Numbered from the stretch's first letter, positions 1 through 9,584 are shown. The stretch: 64,000 bases of DNA from CAVPCZ01 sp963702445 (GCA_963702445.1 CAVPCZ010000010.1:124001-188000), one strand, 5' to 3'. Notes: generated by a model from the letters alone, not told the origin. Translations and numbers: made by a program.

Positions 1-1419
1 CGCCGTCAGCAGCATTTCATTGACCCCGCCATAGACCGCCGCCACCGCCGCTGACAGGGGTGCGGCTGACGCCGTCACCATCCCGAGGACGACGCAGACC
101 CCGCTCACCGGGACGATAATCAGATTGGCGGCAACCCCTATCAGGGAAATGCGCCCGAACGACAGGGCGGTGAGCGGGAGTGTCCCCACCGTGGCGACGA
201 CCGAGACCGCGGCAAGACGCAGCACGGCGACGGCGGCTTTGGCGTACCACATTCGAGAGCCGATCCTGGAGATCGCCGTATTGAGCCGTGGATAAAGGAC
301 GATGATGGAGAGAACCGCGGCAAAGGAGAGCTGGAATCCAATGTCGAACAGCTGCCGCGGTTCAAGTGCGAACATCAGCAGCGCGGCGATCCCGCAGGAA
401 TTCAACGGGTGGGAACGCATGCGGAACATGCTCCCGGTGAGAACCGTCATGGCCATGATTGTGGCCCGCACAACGGGCGGCTGACTTCCCGTAATCCACA
501 TGTACACCAGAAGACCGACGGCCACCGGCAGCGCAATGAAACGCCGGGGGAAACGGCAGAAGCCGAGGACAACGAACAGCGCACCGGCCACAACAGCGAC
601 ATTCGAACCGGATACCGCGAGAATGTGCGCCACCCCTGCGTCCATGAACGCCCGGCGCGTGAGGGCGCTCATCCCCCCGCGCTCCCCGATCAACAATCCC
701 TTGAGAAGCTCACCTTCCTCACCCGCAACAGTACCTTCGATGCCTGTCAGGACGGACCGTCGCAGAGGAAAAACAACCTCCCTCAGGAACCACCATCCGC
801 CCCGCGGTTGCAGAATGAGAATCTGATCAGGAGCCCGGACGGTCATCAACCCTTCGATGCCGTTTGCCGCGTAGTACTGCCGGGGACTGAACTCGCCGGG
901 ATTCCGTGAATCGCGGGGACGTTCCAGAGTTCCGCGCAGGGCAACGGTCATCCCGTAGTCGATGGCGGGAACGGGGCCGGAATTTTTGGGCGGAACGATG
1001 GCAGCCAGAAGTGTGGCGGTAAAGGGGATCGTGAGGCTGTCGCGCAATAGCCATCGGGAGCGAACCTGAAGGCGGATTCTCCCGCCTCCGGGATCAGGCG
1101 GCTGGACGACCTGCCCGATCACCACGACCGTATGCCCTTCCGCGGCATGGATTTCCCTGTCTTCTGCGCCGGCGCACTGTTGCACCAGCATGACGCCGGT
1201 GAAAACACAGATGAGCGTCGCCAGCAAAGAGGCCGCCAGATCCGCTGACCGCCGCCGCGCGCGCAGCAACGGCGGCAGGGCCATGACCAGAAGGGAAAGA
1301 AAGCAGATGTACACCGGCGGCGAAAGACGGAAGGAAAGCTCGTGTCCTGCGGCGATACCGGTGGCCGTCAGAATCGCCACAGAGAGAGCCGGCCACTTAT
1401 GGCGAGCGGAAAGATCCAT
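1..1419 (-). CDS. comEC: ComEC/Rec2 family DNA-uptake membrane protein, N-terminal part (runs off the window)
   Basis: Inner-membrane channel protein of natural transformation; the family carries single-stranded DNA into the cytoplasm. About 473 residues are present and the frame stays open to base 1, so the C-terminal part lies outside. Two or three hydrophobic helices come first, then a soluble DUF4131-like region, then the competence domain. That domain contains HILAVSGSNVAVV, matching the family's H-L-L-A-I-S-G-x-H motif, followed by a polytopic membrane region. The ATG at 1419 gives MDLSARHKW and lies 23 bases inside the 3' end of the upstream metalloenzyme gene, so translation is probably coupled. 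The final helices and any metallo-beta-lactamase domain cannot be judged here. The family call is firm; a competence role in this organism is inferred. Confidence 0.88.
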   Translation of the reverse strand, partial: MDLSARHKWPALSVAILTATGIAAGHELSFRLSPPVYICFLSLLVMALPPLLRARRRSADLAASLLATLICVFTGVMLVQQCAGAEDREIHAAEGHTVVVIGQVVQPPDPGGGRIRLQVRSRWLLRDSLTIPFTATLLAAIVPPKNSGPVPAIDYGMTVALRGTLERPRDSRNPGEFSPRQYYAANGIEGLMTVRAPDQILILQPRGGWWFLREVVFPLRRSVLTGIEGTVAGEEGELLKGLLIGERGGMSALTRRAFMDAGVAHILAVSGSNVAVVAGALFVVLGFCRFPRRFIALPVAVGLLVYMWITGSQPPVVRATIMAMTVLTGSMFRMRSHPLNSCGIAALLMFALEPRQLFDIGFQLSFAAVLSIIVLYPRLNTAISRIGSRMWYAKAAVAVLRLAAVSVVATVGTLPLTALSFGRISLIGVAANLIIVPVSGVCVVLGMVTASAAPLSAAVAAVYGGVNEMLLTA

Positions 1420-2365
1420 GATCGGGGCACATGAGCTCCAGCAACACCGGCAGGAGATGCGTAAGGTCAGGCGTCCGGCCGCCATAGTGCTCGACGCGCC
1501 GTGCGACTTCGCTGTGCCGGGTTGTCGCCAGAATCAACGGAACGGGATTGCGGGTGTGACTCCTGGTGGACAGGTCCTCGACATTTCCGTGATCGCTGGT
1601 CACCACCAGGAGTGTCTCATCCATGTCAAGACCTTCCAGTACGCCTTCCAGGAGCCCATCCAGACGCTCGAGGGCCTGTACCGCTTCTTCCATACTCCGG
1701 GAATGTCCGGCGTGATCGGTCTTCCAGTATTCGAACAGGGTGAATGCAAACCTTGCGGAAAGCGCCGCAAGCCGATGACCCGCTTCGAGCGGTGTGCAGA
1801 CACGGATTTCCGGATGTCCCAGGGCGTTCCATCCTTCGCCGGTAATATCCGCCGAAATGCCGTTGCCTGCGGCAAGATCCCCGGCACCGCGGATGGGAAC
1901 GCCGGCATAGAAGCAGGACATGGTGGTGACGCTCAGACGCGTCTTCCGGTGTTCCGCGTAGTCAAAGAACCGCCGGGGGAACGCATTGGCGAATGCGGGA
2001 CGGCAGTCCGCCTGCTGAACACGCCGGAACACGTTGTGTGCTTCGATAACCGGACGGAGGGTTGAATACGGATGGGGACCGAAGTGCTTGCCGATGAGCT
2101 TTGCCCCGTTCACGCCGGTGAAGAGCGCGGTCTGTCCGGTCCCGCTTTGCGGAAGACCGGGCACACCGAGTGTCGCATCGAGAGGAAGGAGCGTGGCCAG
2201 CCGCCCGTCGTGCTGCCGGCGGTGCAGCGAAGGCAGGTCACCTTCCAGCAATCCGCGCAAAGCCGGCAGACGTGCGGCAAACAGCGGGTTCACCGCGGCG
2301 TCCCGCCTGCCGATGCCCACACCGTCAAGGAAGAGCATCAGGACACGGAGATGCGGGAGTGTCAT
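1397..2365 (-). CDS. alkaline-phosphatase-superfamily metalloenzyme (phosphopentomutase/phosphoglycerate-mutase-like), substrate unknown
   Basis: A 322-residue protein with the metal-binding plan of the alkaline phosphatase / cofactor-independent phosphoglycerate mutase superfamily. It has LMLFLDGVGIG near residue 9 (metal Asp), SGTGQTALFTG near residue 74 (nucleophile region), KTDHAGHS near residue 217 (metal Asp/His) and VVTSDHGNVEDLS near residue 255. It is shorter than iPGM (about 510) and lacks an obvious mutase insertion domain, so it may be a phosphatase, phosphodiesterase or phosphotransferase. I cannot name the substrate. The ATG at 2365 is preceded by GGAGGAGC. It sits between dtd and comEC on the same strand. 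Confidence 0.72.
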   Translation of the reverse strand: MTLPHLRVLMLFLDGVGIGRRDAAVNPLFAARLPALRGLLEGDLPSLHRRQHDGRLATLLPLDATLGVPGLPQSGTGQTALFTGVNGAKLIGKHFGPHPYSTLRPVIEAHNVFRRVQQADCRPAFANAFPRRFFDYAEHRKTRLSVTTMSCFYAGVPIRGAGDLAAGNGISADITGEGWNALGHPEIRVCTPLEAGHRLAALSARFAFTLFEYWKTDHAGHSRSMEEAVQALERLDGLLEGVLEGLDMDETLLVVTSDHGNVEDLSTRSHTRNPVPLILATTRHSEVARRVEHYGGRTPDLTHLLPVLLELMCPDHGSFRSP

Positions 2366-2500
2366 GCTCCTCCGGGAACGATTATCACGTGCACGGCCCT
2401 TGGCTGATCCACAGCGCTGTACTCCTTGCCTGTTCTCCTGCAGAGACCACTTCCAGCATATCCGGACCGACGCGGGCCTTGCAGGCCCCAGTCGCCATCG

Positions 2501-2995
2501 TCACGGGGCCTTCCGTGCGCCGGCCGCACCCGCGATGTTCGCCGGAGTCTGAGGGCTCTCTATGACTATCGTCACGGGCCCGTCATTTACGATATGCACC
2601 TGCATCATGGCGCCAAAAACACCAGTCCGGACCCGCTCCTCACCGAGGTTCATGCGCATCCGGGAGACAAACTGTTCATACAGGGGCATTGCCACCTCAG
2701 CCGGTGCGGCAAGGCTGAATCCCGGCCGGTTTCCCTTCTGTGCGTCGGCATACAGGGTAAACTGGGAAACCACCAGCACATCGCCCCCCACATCCTGCAG
2801 ATCCAGGTTCATTTTTCCCTGCGTGTCCTCAAAGACACGCAACCCCGTGCATTTATCCGCGAGAAAGAGCGCGTCGGCCCCGGTATCACCATGTTTGATG
2901 CCGAGGAGAATGACGTATCCCCTCGTGATGCGTCCCTGTTCCTTCCCGTCAACACTCACGCTGCCCGATGAGACACGTTGAATGACCACGCGCAT
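2501..2995 (-). CDS. dtd: D-aminoacyl-tRNA deacylase
   Basis: Removes D-amino acids (and achiral glycine) mischarged on tRNA, a cytoplasmic proofreading step. Family hallmarks are present: MRVVIQRVSSGSV at the N-terminus, SQFTLYAD and KGNRPGF around residues 77-93, and the Gly-cisPro-like NDGPVT near residue 137. At 164 residues it is about 15 longer than usual; the extra tail is Ala/Pro-rich. The 135 bases between its stop and the downstream metalloenzyme hold no gene I can support. The start lies 12 bases after the prmC stop, so it is probably co-transcribed with prmC. Confidence 0.93.
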   Translation of the reverse strand: MRVVIQRVSSGSVSVDGKEQGRITRGYVILLGIKHGDTGADALFLADKCTGLRVFEDTQGKMNLDLQDVGGDVLVVSQFTLYADAQKGNRPGFSLAAPAEVAMPLYEQFVSRMRMNLGEERVRTGVFGAMMQVHIVNDGPVTIVIESPQTPANIAGAAGARKAP

Positions 2996-3007
2996 GGGTC
3001 TGATCCT

Positions 3008-3910
3008 TCACGTTTTCCGGCTCTTCACACCATGGACAACCCGCGGAATGCCTGCATAGTCTCTCACGATCTCCACCTCGCGGTATCCGCAGCCGGTGAA
3101 CAACCGGGCGATGTCGGCATCCTGCCCGAACCCGATCTCGAAAAGGACTTCGCCGCCGGGCCGCAACAGTTCCAGCGCCATCGGTGCCAGGCGTCGATAG
3201 AAGCTCATCCCGTCAGCGTCATCGGTCAACGCGAGCCGGGGCTCGAAATCGCGCACCTCCGGTTCGAGAGCGGCAAATTGTTCCCGCGAAATATAGGGCG
3301 GGTTCGAGACGATCAGGTCAAGATCTCTGCCGGCAAACAGGCCGGAGAATATGTCCAGGACATGCACGACCACATTGTTGAGGTGGTGACGTTCGACATT
3401 CCGGGCGGCCACTGCGACCGCCTCCGGGCTGACATCGATTCCGGTAATGTACGCGCCGGGGGCATGATGTCCGAGCGCGACAGCGATGTTGCCGGAACCG
3501 GTGCCGATATCGAGCACCTGCGCCCCGCCCCCCTCTTTCTTCCTGATGATTTCCAGGGCCAGCTCGACGAGAAGTTCTGTCTCCGGACGGGGAATCAACA
3601 CTCCCGGTTCGGCAACCATGGTCAGTCCCATGAACCCCGTTTCTCCGATAACATACTGGAGCGGTTCGTGCGCCAGGCGGCGTTTGAACAGCGCGCGGTA
3701 GGCGGCGAGCTCCGCAGGGGTCAGCGGCCGGTCAAACTGGAGGTACAGGTCCAGACGTTTCAAGCCGAGCACGTGCGCGAGCAGCAGCTCGGCGTGCAAA
3801 CGGGCCTCGTCAAACCCGTGCTCCTGGAGATAACGCTGCGACCATTCAACAAGGGAGAGGACCGTCCAGGCGTGGGACGGAGCGGGTGTGGGTGTGGGAC
3901 GGGCATCCAT
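3008..3910 (-). CDS. prmC: peptide chain release factor N5-glutamine methyltransferase
   Basis: SAM-dependent methylation of the GGQ glutamine of RF1/RF2. An N-terminal helical domain precedes the Rossmann fold, which has VLDIGTGSGNIAVAL (SAM-binding motif I) and the family signature SNPPYIS. The open frame extends upstream to 4207, but that part lies over the 3' end of the MFS gene in another frame and has no PrmC character. I start at the ATG at 3910 (MDARPTPTP), giving 300 residues, normal for PrmC. A TTGCAT-17-TATATT promoter ends only 11 bases before this ATG, so the mRNA would be nearly leaderless. Confidence 0.93.
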   Translation of the reverse strand: MDARPTPTPAPSHAWTVLSLVEWSQRYLQEHGFDEARLHAELLLAHVLGLKRLDLYLQFDRPLTPAELAAYRALFKRRLAHEPLQYVIGETGFMGLTMVAEPGVLIPRPETELLVELALEIIRKKEGGGAQVLDIGTGSGNIAVALGHHAPGAYITGIDVSPEAVAVAARNVERHHLNNVVVHVLDIFSGLFAGRDLDLIVSNPPYISREQFAALEPEVRDFEPRLALTDDADGMSFYRRLAPMALELLRPGGEVLFEIGFGQDADIARLFTGCGYREVEIVRDYAGIPRVVHGVKSRKT

Positions 3911-3921
3911 CGGTGGTGGAC

Positions 3922-3950
3922 AATATAGGCCCACGGCGGAAAAGATGCAA
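3922..3950 (-). promoter_or_regulatory. sigma-70-type promoter of prmC, nearly leaderless
   Basis: On the minus strand, TTGCAT (3950-3945), a 17-base spacer and TATATT (3927-3922). The start codon begins at 3910, so the expected start site, about seven bases past the -10 box, would leave a leader of only about five bases. Confidence 0.6.
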
Positions 3951-4025
3951 ACAACCCCGGACTCCCGGATTGCACGATGCGCGGACCACCGGATCACACG
4001 ATGCGAGAAGTGCGGGATGCCGGGG

Positions 4026-5276
4026 TTACTGAACCGGGGCAATGTCCCGCGGATCACGAACACGCCAGATGAGCAATGCCGAGCCGATGAGCGAAAAGAG
4101 TATCCCGGCAAGAAATACCGCGGGATATCCGTACCCGTCACTGAGCAGGCCGGCCGCAATCCCGGCAAGATAGAACGGTGCGAGAAGAGTGTTGGTGAGG
4201 CCGACATAACGTGAGCGTTGTTCGGGAGGGCAGTACTCTATCGCCATGTTGAAGCGGACCATCATCTCGATCCCCAGGTTCACACCCATCAACATGAATG
4301 CGGGCGCCAGCAGCGCTGCGGAGGGCGCGAGCATCGCCCATGCGCTCGCACACAGCATGGCGACCGAGGCAATTACCAGTGCGATTTTGTTGCCGTACCG
4401 GTCCGTGAAGTAGCCCATCACCAGCGCGCTCACCACCTGCATGGCAACCATCGCCAGCGTGTAGGTTCCGATAATCGATTCGTCGGCGGCGAAGTGTTTC
4501 AGCGCATAGACAACGATGAACCCCTGCGGTACGGCTGCAACCACGAGGAAAGCCGATGCAACGAGGAAGCGGGAGAACTCCCGGTTCGTCCTGAGCACCC
4601 CGGGAAGGCCTCTCAGAAAGGAAAAGATCGGCCTCCGGGTCAGTGTGGGACTCGGCTCATGTTCATCCAGGCGCCGTTGAAGAAACATGGAAGACATCTG
4701 CAGCACAAACGCCATGAACAACGCAAGCGCATAACTCACCGGAAACGCGAAGGTTGCGAGCAGCCACGTCAGGACAAAACTTCCGAGAAACGCTCCCGCG
4801 CCGCCGAGGGCGTTGCGGAACCCGACGAGGCGCCCCCTCTTCTTCATCGATGTGAGTTTGGCAAAGAGGTCAAACCATCCCGGCGTGCAGATGCCGGCGA
4901 TCACCTGATTGGCGAGGAAGAACGCAAAGAACAACCAGAGCGCGGCCGGAGAACCGCTGCCGCCGAACAACAACACCACCAGCCCCATGAACAGCACCAT
5001 CAACCGCTGGCCGGTCCCGTATCGTACCGCCCACGGCTTCTTCCAGGCGAGCGTTTCCGTGTACCGGGCTGCAAACAGCTGGGGAAGAAAGGCTCCGGCA
5101 TAGGCAAGCACTCCGACCGCGCCCACTTCCACATTACTCCCCCCCAGGCGTGCAACCAGAGCCGGCAGGACTGTCTGTATAGAGACGAAGGCGGCGGAGG
5201 ACATGTACACGCCCCCCTCGATCAGATTGATGGTGAGGTTTCGTTCTTCACGGTTCAGCGTTCTTCTGGAGAGCAT
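4026..5276 (-). CDS. MFS transporter
   Basis: A 416-residue polytopic membrane protein with 12 predicted hydrophobic segments, ending in a basic loop (IWRVRDPRDIAPVQ). The cytoplasmic loop after helix 8 contains GYFTDRYGNKIA, the G-x-x-x-D-R-x-G-R/K-type signature of the major facilitator superfamily, and a second loop has KKRGRLVGFRNALGG. An N-terminal stretch (NREERNLTINLIEGGVYMSS) resembles MFS proteins of unknown substrate found in this bacterial group. It is divergent from trkH and separated from prmC by 115 bases that carry the prmC promoter. Substrate unknown. Confidence 0.82.
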   Translation of the reverse strand: MLSRRTLNREERNLTINLIEGGVYMSSAAFVSIQTVLPALVARLGGSNVEVGAVGVLAYAGAFLPQLFAARYTETLAWKKPWAVRYGTGQRLMVLFMGLVVLLFGGSGSPAALWLFFAFFLANQVIAGICTPGWFDLFAKLTSMKKRGRLVGFRNALGGAGAFLGSFVLTWLLATFAFPVSYALALFMAFVLQMSSMFLQRRLDEHEPSPTLTRRPIFSFLRGLPGVLRTNREFSRFLVASAFLVVAAVPQGFIVVYALKHFAADESIIGTYTLAMVAMQVVSALVMGYFTDRYGNKIALVIASVAMLCASAWAMLAPSAALLAPAFMLMGVNLGIEMMVRFNMAIEYCPPEQRSRYVGLTNTLLAPFYLAGIAAGLLSDGYGYPAVFLAGILFSLIGSALLIWRVRDPRDIAPVQ

Positions 5277-5403
5277 CGGCGTCCGGCAGTTGAGAGTTCT
5301 TCTAATGTAATGAAATTCTCCGATGTTTTTGATATATTTCGTCTATTCCCCCATGACACCATACAATCGATCTTTCATGCGGTGGCAGGATGACGGGGGC
5401 CCG

Positions 5404-7173
5404 ATGGCCGGGCGGGGAACCCGTGTGCGGAGATTCCTGCTCGCCCAATCGAACCTCCTGCTCGGCGGCCTTACACTTCTCGCCGCCGCTTCGCTGGTCG
5501 CAGAGTACGGCTTTTTCCTGTCTGACGGCTGGCTGGCAGCCACCCGGCTCGCCAATGTCGTCGTGCTCTACGGATTCCTGCTGTATGTTCTCCTGAAGAT
5601 TGTTCTTGTATCTGGAAGGGTCATGTACGTCCGGAGGCACCGGCTGGAGATCTTTCTCGGGGCAGTCATTCTTTTGCACCTGCTCTTCCCCGGCACCGTC
5701 GCGACGATTTCGCAGAATTTCTTTCCCGCCGTTGCACCGGAGATCGTCACCCGCGTGTACCTCGTGCTCACACAGCTCTTCGTCGTGGCGGCATTGATTC
5801 CCGCTGCGTCCCGCTACAGCAACCGGCTGATGACCACCGCCATCCATCCGTCCGCCCTGATTGCGGCCAGCTTCCTGCTGCTCATACTGACCGGCACACT
5901 GCTGCTGCTTCTGCCAAAGGCCACGAACGGATCTCCCCTGGCCTTTATCGATGCGCTCTTCACCGCTTCGAGCGCGGTGTGTGTAACGGGATTGACCGTG
6001 GTGGACACTGTTGGCACCTTCTCGCAAACGGGACATGTCATCCTCCTGTTGCTGATTCAGATCGGCGGTCTCGGGATCATGACGCTGACGACTTTTTTCG
6101 CCTTTTTCGCCGGCGATCATGCCAGCCTGAAGCAGTACTCCACGCTGCAAAGCCTCGTGGGTGAAGAGAGCTTCGGAAAGATCAGGCGCACTGTGGTCAT
6201 GATCGGCGTGATGACCTTCACTATTGAATTGGCCGGCGCCGGAGCGCTGTGGGTCTCCCTCGGCAGTCACCAGTTCTCCGGTGCGCCGGACCGCCTGTTC
6301 TTTTCCGTCTTCCACGCCGTCTCGGCATTCTGCAATGCGGGATTCGCGCTTACCTCCGATAATCTTGCGGTGGATTCCCTGCACCAGAACACCGGGGTTT
6401 TGGTCAGCATCATGGGGCTGATCGTGCTCGGGGGTCTGGGATTTCCCGTGATCCTGAGTCTTATCCGCCTGCTTCGCCTTCCGTGGCAGAGGAAACGGCG
6501 GCAACGTTTTCCCCTGCATGCACGGCTCGTATTGTTCGCAACGGGCTTCCTGATTGTTGCGGGTACGGCCGGGTTGTTTTTCCTTGAACAGAACCATTCC
6601 ATGGCCGGCATGCCCGCAGGCGAGCGACTGCTGGCTTCCGCCTTCCACTCTGTGTCCTCCCGGACGGCCGGATTCAACACAATCCCTCTGGGAGAGTTTG
6701 GCCTGCCTGCACTGCTCCTGTTGATGGGCCTCATGTGGATCGGTGCGTCCCCGGGTTCCACCGGCGGGGGAGTGAAAACCACTTCATTCGTCGTGGCCGT
6801 TCTCGCCGTCCGGGCTTTCGTTTCAGGCAGGGACAATATTGAGGTGCACCGGCACCGTATCCCCGCCAGTGCGCTTCTCCAGGCGTTCTGTACCCTCACC
6901 CTCTCGTTTCTGGTGATCGGCTGTTCGTGCTTTGTACTCCTGCTGACGGAGAACGCTCCATTCCACGCACTCTTGTTTGAAGTGGTGTCTGCTCTCGGTA
7001 CGGTCGGATTGAGCATGGGTGTGACACCCCACCTGACAACCGCAGGCAAGCTGGTAATTATCGCCACAATTTTTACGGGACGGATAGGCGTGCTTGCACT
7101 GGTGCTGGCATTCACACGCCGCCGGCTGCACGGACGTTTCGAATTCACGGAAGAAAAAGTATATATCACGTAG
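5404..7173 (+). CDS. trkH: TrkH/KtrB-type potassium uptake channel subunit
   Basis: K+-conducting membrane subunit. The four pore-loop repeats are readable: AVCVTGLT, FCNAGFAL, SRTAGFNT and GTVGLSMG, each between paired hydrophobic helices. About 590 residues with four extra N-terminal helices, longer than KtrB (about 450). The frame is open from 5323, with possible ATGs at 5323, 5353, 5377 and 5404. I favour 5404 (MAGRGTRVRRFLLAQ) because a G-rich stretch precedes it and a basic segment leads into the first helix, but this is uncertain. A TATATT box at 5333-5338 lacks a good -35. The partner trkA starts 8 bases after the stop. Confidence 0.9.
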   Translation: MAGRGTRVRRFLLAQSNLLLGGLTLLAAASLVAEYGFFLSDGWLAATRLANVVVLYGFLLYVLLKIVLVSGRVMYVRRHRLEIFLGAVILLHLLFPGTVATISQNFFPAVAPEIVTRVYLVLTQLFVVAALIPAASRYSNRLMTTAIHPSALIAASFLLLILTGTLLLLLPKATNGSPLAFIDALFTASSAVCVTGLTVVDTVGTFSQTGHVILLLLIQIGGLGIMTLTTFFAFFAGDHASLKQYSTLQSLVGEESFGKIRRTVVMIGVMTFTIELAGAGALWVSLGSHQFSGAPDRLFFSVFHAVSAFCNAGFALTSDNLAVDSLHQNTGVLVSIMGLIVLGGLGFPVILSLIRLLRLPWQRKRRQRFPLHARLVLFATGFLIVAGTAGLFFLEQNHSMAGMPAGERLLASAFHSVSSRTAGFNTIPLGEFGLPALLLLMGLMWIGASPGSTGGGVKTTSFVVAVLAVRAFVSGRDNIEVHRHRIPASALLQAFCTLTLSFLVIGCSCFVLLLTENAPFHALLFEVVSALGTVGLSMGVTPHLTTAGKLVIIATIFTGRIGVLALVLAFTRRRLHGRFEFTEEKVYIT

Positions 7174-7181
7174 GAGGGAAG

Positions 7182-7874
7182 ATGGCACGACGTTACGCCG
7201 TCATCGGTCTCGGACACTTCGGCTCGGCTCTCGCGACCGAACTTTCGTCCAAAGGTGCGGAAGTGCTCGCCATCGACAGTGACCTGGAACGGCTCGACGA
7301 AATCAAGGATCAGGTCGCGCATTCCGTTCGCCTGGATGCCACGGAGGAACGGGCGCTACGGGGACAGGGCCTGGAGGAAATGGACGGGGTGATCGTCGCC
7401 ATCGGGGATGACTTTGAGGCAACCTTGCTCGCGGTCTCCCAGCTCCAGCAGCTGGAAGTCCGCCGGATTATCGTCCGGGCAACAACTCCCGTTCACGAAC
7501 GTATACTCACTCACCTCGGCATAGGGGAAATCATCATGCCCACGCTGGAGGCGGCGGAACGACTGTCGACGAGCTTGCTCTTCGAAGGAGTATTGAACTC
7601 GTTTTCGCTGGCATCCGACTATACCATCCTTCAGGCGACCACACCGGAAGTCATGATCGGCAAGACCCTCCAGGAGCTTCAGATGCGCGAGCGGTTTCAG
7701 GTAAGTCTTATCACCATAGAACGCGAACACCAACGCCGCGGGCCGTTCGGATTTGGAAAAAGGACCGAGAAGACTATCCTCGGCGTCCCGGTCCCTGCAA
7801 CCACCATTGAACGGGGAGACACGCTGGTGCTATTCGGAAAGGAGAAGGATATTCAAAATCTGCTCAAGGCATAG
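7182..7874 (+). CDS. trkA: TrkA/KtrA potassium-channel regulatory subunit (RCK domain)
   Basis: Cytoplasmic gating subunit that binds nucleotides and controls the TrkH pore. Residues 1-130 are an RCK_N Rossmann fold: YAVIGLGHFGSAL is the glycine-rich loop, and the Asp of LAIDSDLERL ends beta-2 (NAD/ATP ribose contact). Residues 140-230 form an RCK_C lobe. At 230 residues it has the single-RCK KtrA layout, not the tandem TrkA layout of E. coli. GGAGGG lies just before the ATG. Its last 11 bases overlap the convergent amidohydrolase gene. Confidence 0.92.
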   Translation: MARRYAVIGLGHFGSALATELSSKGAEVLAIDSDLERLDEIKDQVAHSVRLDATEERALRGQGLEEMDGVIVAIGDDFEATLLAVSQLQQLEVRRIIVRATTPVHERILTHLGIGEIIMPTLEAAERLSTSLLFEGVLNSFSLASDYTILQATTPEVMIGKTLQELQMRERFQVSLITIEREHQRRGPFGFGKRTEKTILGVPVPATTIERGDTLVLFGKEKDIQNLLKA

Positions 7875-9564
7875 GACGCGGCGACATGTCCCGGACAAAG
7901 ACGATTTTTCCCCCGACGATGGTCATCTCCACCGGCGTCCGGGGAATACGCGAAGGTTCCATCGTCATGATATCCCCGCCCAGAACAACCAGGTCCGCCC
8001 GCTTGCCGGGTTCCAGCGACCCGGCCACCGCCTCCTGAAATGCCGCACGGGCGGGCCAGAGAGTGAGGGATTTCAGCGCTTCTTCACGCGTCATCCGCTG
8101 TTCGGGATACCATCCCCCCTCCGGCATCCCCTGCTGATCCTGCCGCGTTATTGCCGCATAGAATCCGAACAAGGGGTCAGGCGCTTCAACCGGAAAGTCC
8201 GATCCCGCCGGGAGAGTATTGCCTGCATCCAGCAGTGAACGCCATGCATAGGCGTAGCGCGCCCGGACGGGACCGAGGCGCGAAACGGCCCAGGGCATGT
8301 CGGATGTGCAGTGTGCCGGCTGCATCGAAGGAATCACTCCCAGGCGGAGGAACCGGGGGATATCCGCCGGATCCAGCACCTGCGCGTGTTCAACCCGCAA
8401 TCTCCTGTCTCCTCCCGCCGGCCCGTACGCCTTCAACGCCTGTTCGTACACGTCCAGGACAATGGTATTCGCACGGTCGCCGATCGCATGGGTGCACACT
8501 TGAAATCCGGCTTCCAGCGCCTCGTCCACCAGACCCCGGAGTTGGGCCGAGGAGGCCAGGGTCAACCCGCGGTTCCCGGGGTCGTCTGCGTAAGGTTCAA
8601 TCAGTGCTGCTCCGCGCGACCCAAGCGCCCCGTCGGCATACAGCTTGAGCGCACGGACGGTCAACCGCCCGCCGCCGAAATCCATTTCCGGCCCCTGCCT
8701 CCGGTAGTAATCCCACGCCGGACCTGCACCGTCAATCGCCGCATAGACCCGGAAGGGAAATGCATCGCCGGTGATCAGTCCCTTGTAGATCCCGACAAGT
8801 GCCGTGTCCACACCCATGTCGTGCACTCCCGTCAGGCCGACACTGAGGCACTTCTCCACAGCCAGCCGGACTGCGCGTGTCCGCTCCGGCACCGTTGCCG
8901 GCGGCATCAGCGCGCGGATCGTGTCGATCGCGGCATCCACGAATACGCCCGTCGGGTTTCCCTGGCGATCCCTCAGAATCCGCCCGCCCGGAGGATCCGG
9001 CGTGTCTTTCGTGATACCTGCGAGGGCAAGCACTTTGCCGTTCACCCAGGCTGCGTGGCCGTCGATGCGGACGAGAAAAATCGGCACGGTATCCGATACC
9101 AGATCCAGCATCCTGTGAGTCGGGAATCCGGGTTCAGTCCACCGGTTCTGGTCCCATCCCCTCCCGCGGACCCACGAACGCCCGCCGGTGCGGGTGATTT
9201 CCCCGGCCACCAGTGAACGGATCTCCTCTACAGACCCGGTCCCGGCAAGGTTCAGTGTCATGAGCGCGATCCCGAGCCCCTCCAGATGCGCATGCGCATC
9301 CACAAAGCCCGGATAGACCGCACGTTGCTGCAGGTCAACGACCGTGTCGGCGCGGAATCCGCGGAGCATATCCGCGTTGGATCCCACAGCCACAAGCCTG
9401 TCCCCCTCCAGTGCAACGGCCTGCGCAACGCTGCTCCTTCCGTCAACGGTATGGATCCTGCCGTTGATGAGCACGAGCGTCGCATGAGCAGGACGCATCA
9501 CCAGCCAGAGGACGGCCCCGGCAACAGCCAGGACGACACAGATGAGAATCACGATACGTTGCAT
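7864..9564 (-). CDS. YtcJ-like metal-dependent amidohydrolase, membrane-anchored or exported
   Basis: A 566-residue amidohydrolase-superfamily (Amidohydro_3) protein. A hydrophobic N-terminal segment (residues 3-25, ending ...MRPAHA) is a signal peptide or anchor. Metal ligands: HAHLEG after the first beta-strand, the lysine region around ALKLYADGALGSRG, HAIGDRAN and VEHAQVL for the His pair, and the late Asp in AGSDFPVEAPD. Members of this group hydrolyse amides of varied size; the substrate here is unknown. It has its own promoter, 20 bases upstream, with SD GGAG, and the -35 box is shared with mazG. Confidence 0.88.
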   Translation of the reverse strand: MQRIVILICVVLAVAGAVLWLVMRPAHATLVLINGRIHTVDGRSSVAQAVALEGDRLVAVGSNADMLRGFRADTVVDLQQRAVYPGFVDAHAHLEGLGIALMTLNLAGTGSVEEIRSLVAGEITRTGGRSWVRGRGWDQNRWTEPGFPTHRMLDLVSDTVPIFLVRIDGHAAWVNGKVLALAGITKDTPDPPGGRILRDRQGNPTGVFVDAAIDTIRALMPPATVPERTRAVRLAVEKCLSVGLTGVHDMGVDTALVGIYKGLITGDAFPFRVYAAIDGAGPAWDYYRRQGPEMDFGGGRLTVRALKLYADGALGSRGAALIEPYADDPGNRGLTLASSAQLRGLVDEALEAGFQVCTHAIGDRANTIVLDVYEQALKAYGPAGGDRRLRVEHAQVLDPADIPRFLRLGVIPSMQPAHCTSDMPWAVSRLGPVRARYAYAWRSLLDAGNTLPAGSDFPVEAPDPLFGFYAAITRQDQQGMPEGGWYPEQRMTREEALKSLTLWPARAAFQEAVAGSLEPGKRADLVVLGGDIMTMEPSRIPRTPVEMTIVGGKIVFVRDMSPRPMP

Positions 9565-9584
9565 AGCGTTCTCCGATCGACTGG

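Noticed and set aside
2366..2500. Short reading frame in the dtd-metalloenzyme gap
   Set aside because: About 37 codons without a Shine-Dalgarno site or recognisable motif; not supportable.
5329..5340. TATATTTCG box before trkH as a Bacteroidia-type TAnnTTTG promoter
   Set aside because: No TTTG or TTG at the right distance upstream; other promoters here are of the classical type, so I left this one unassigned.
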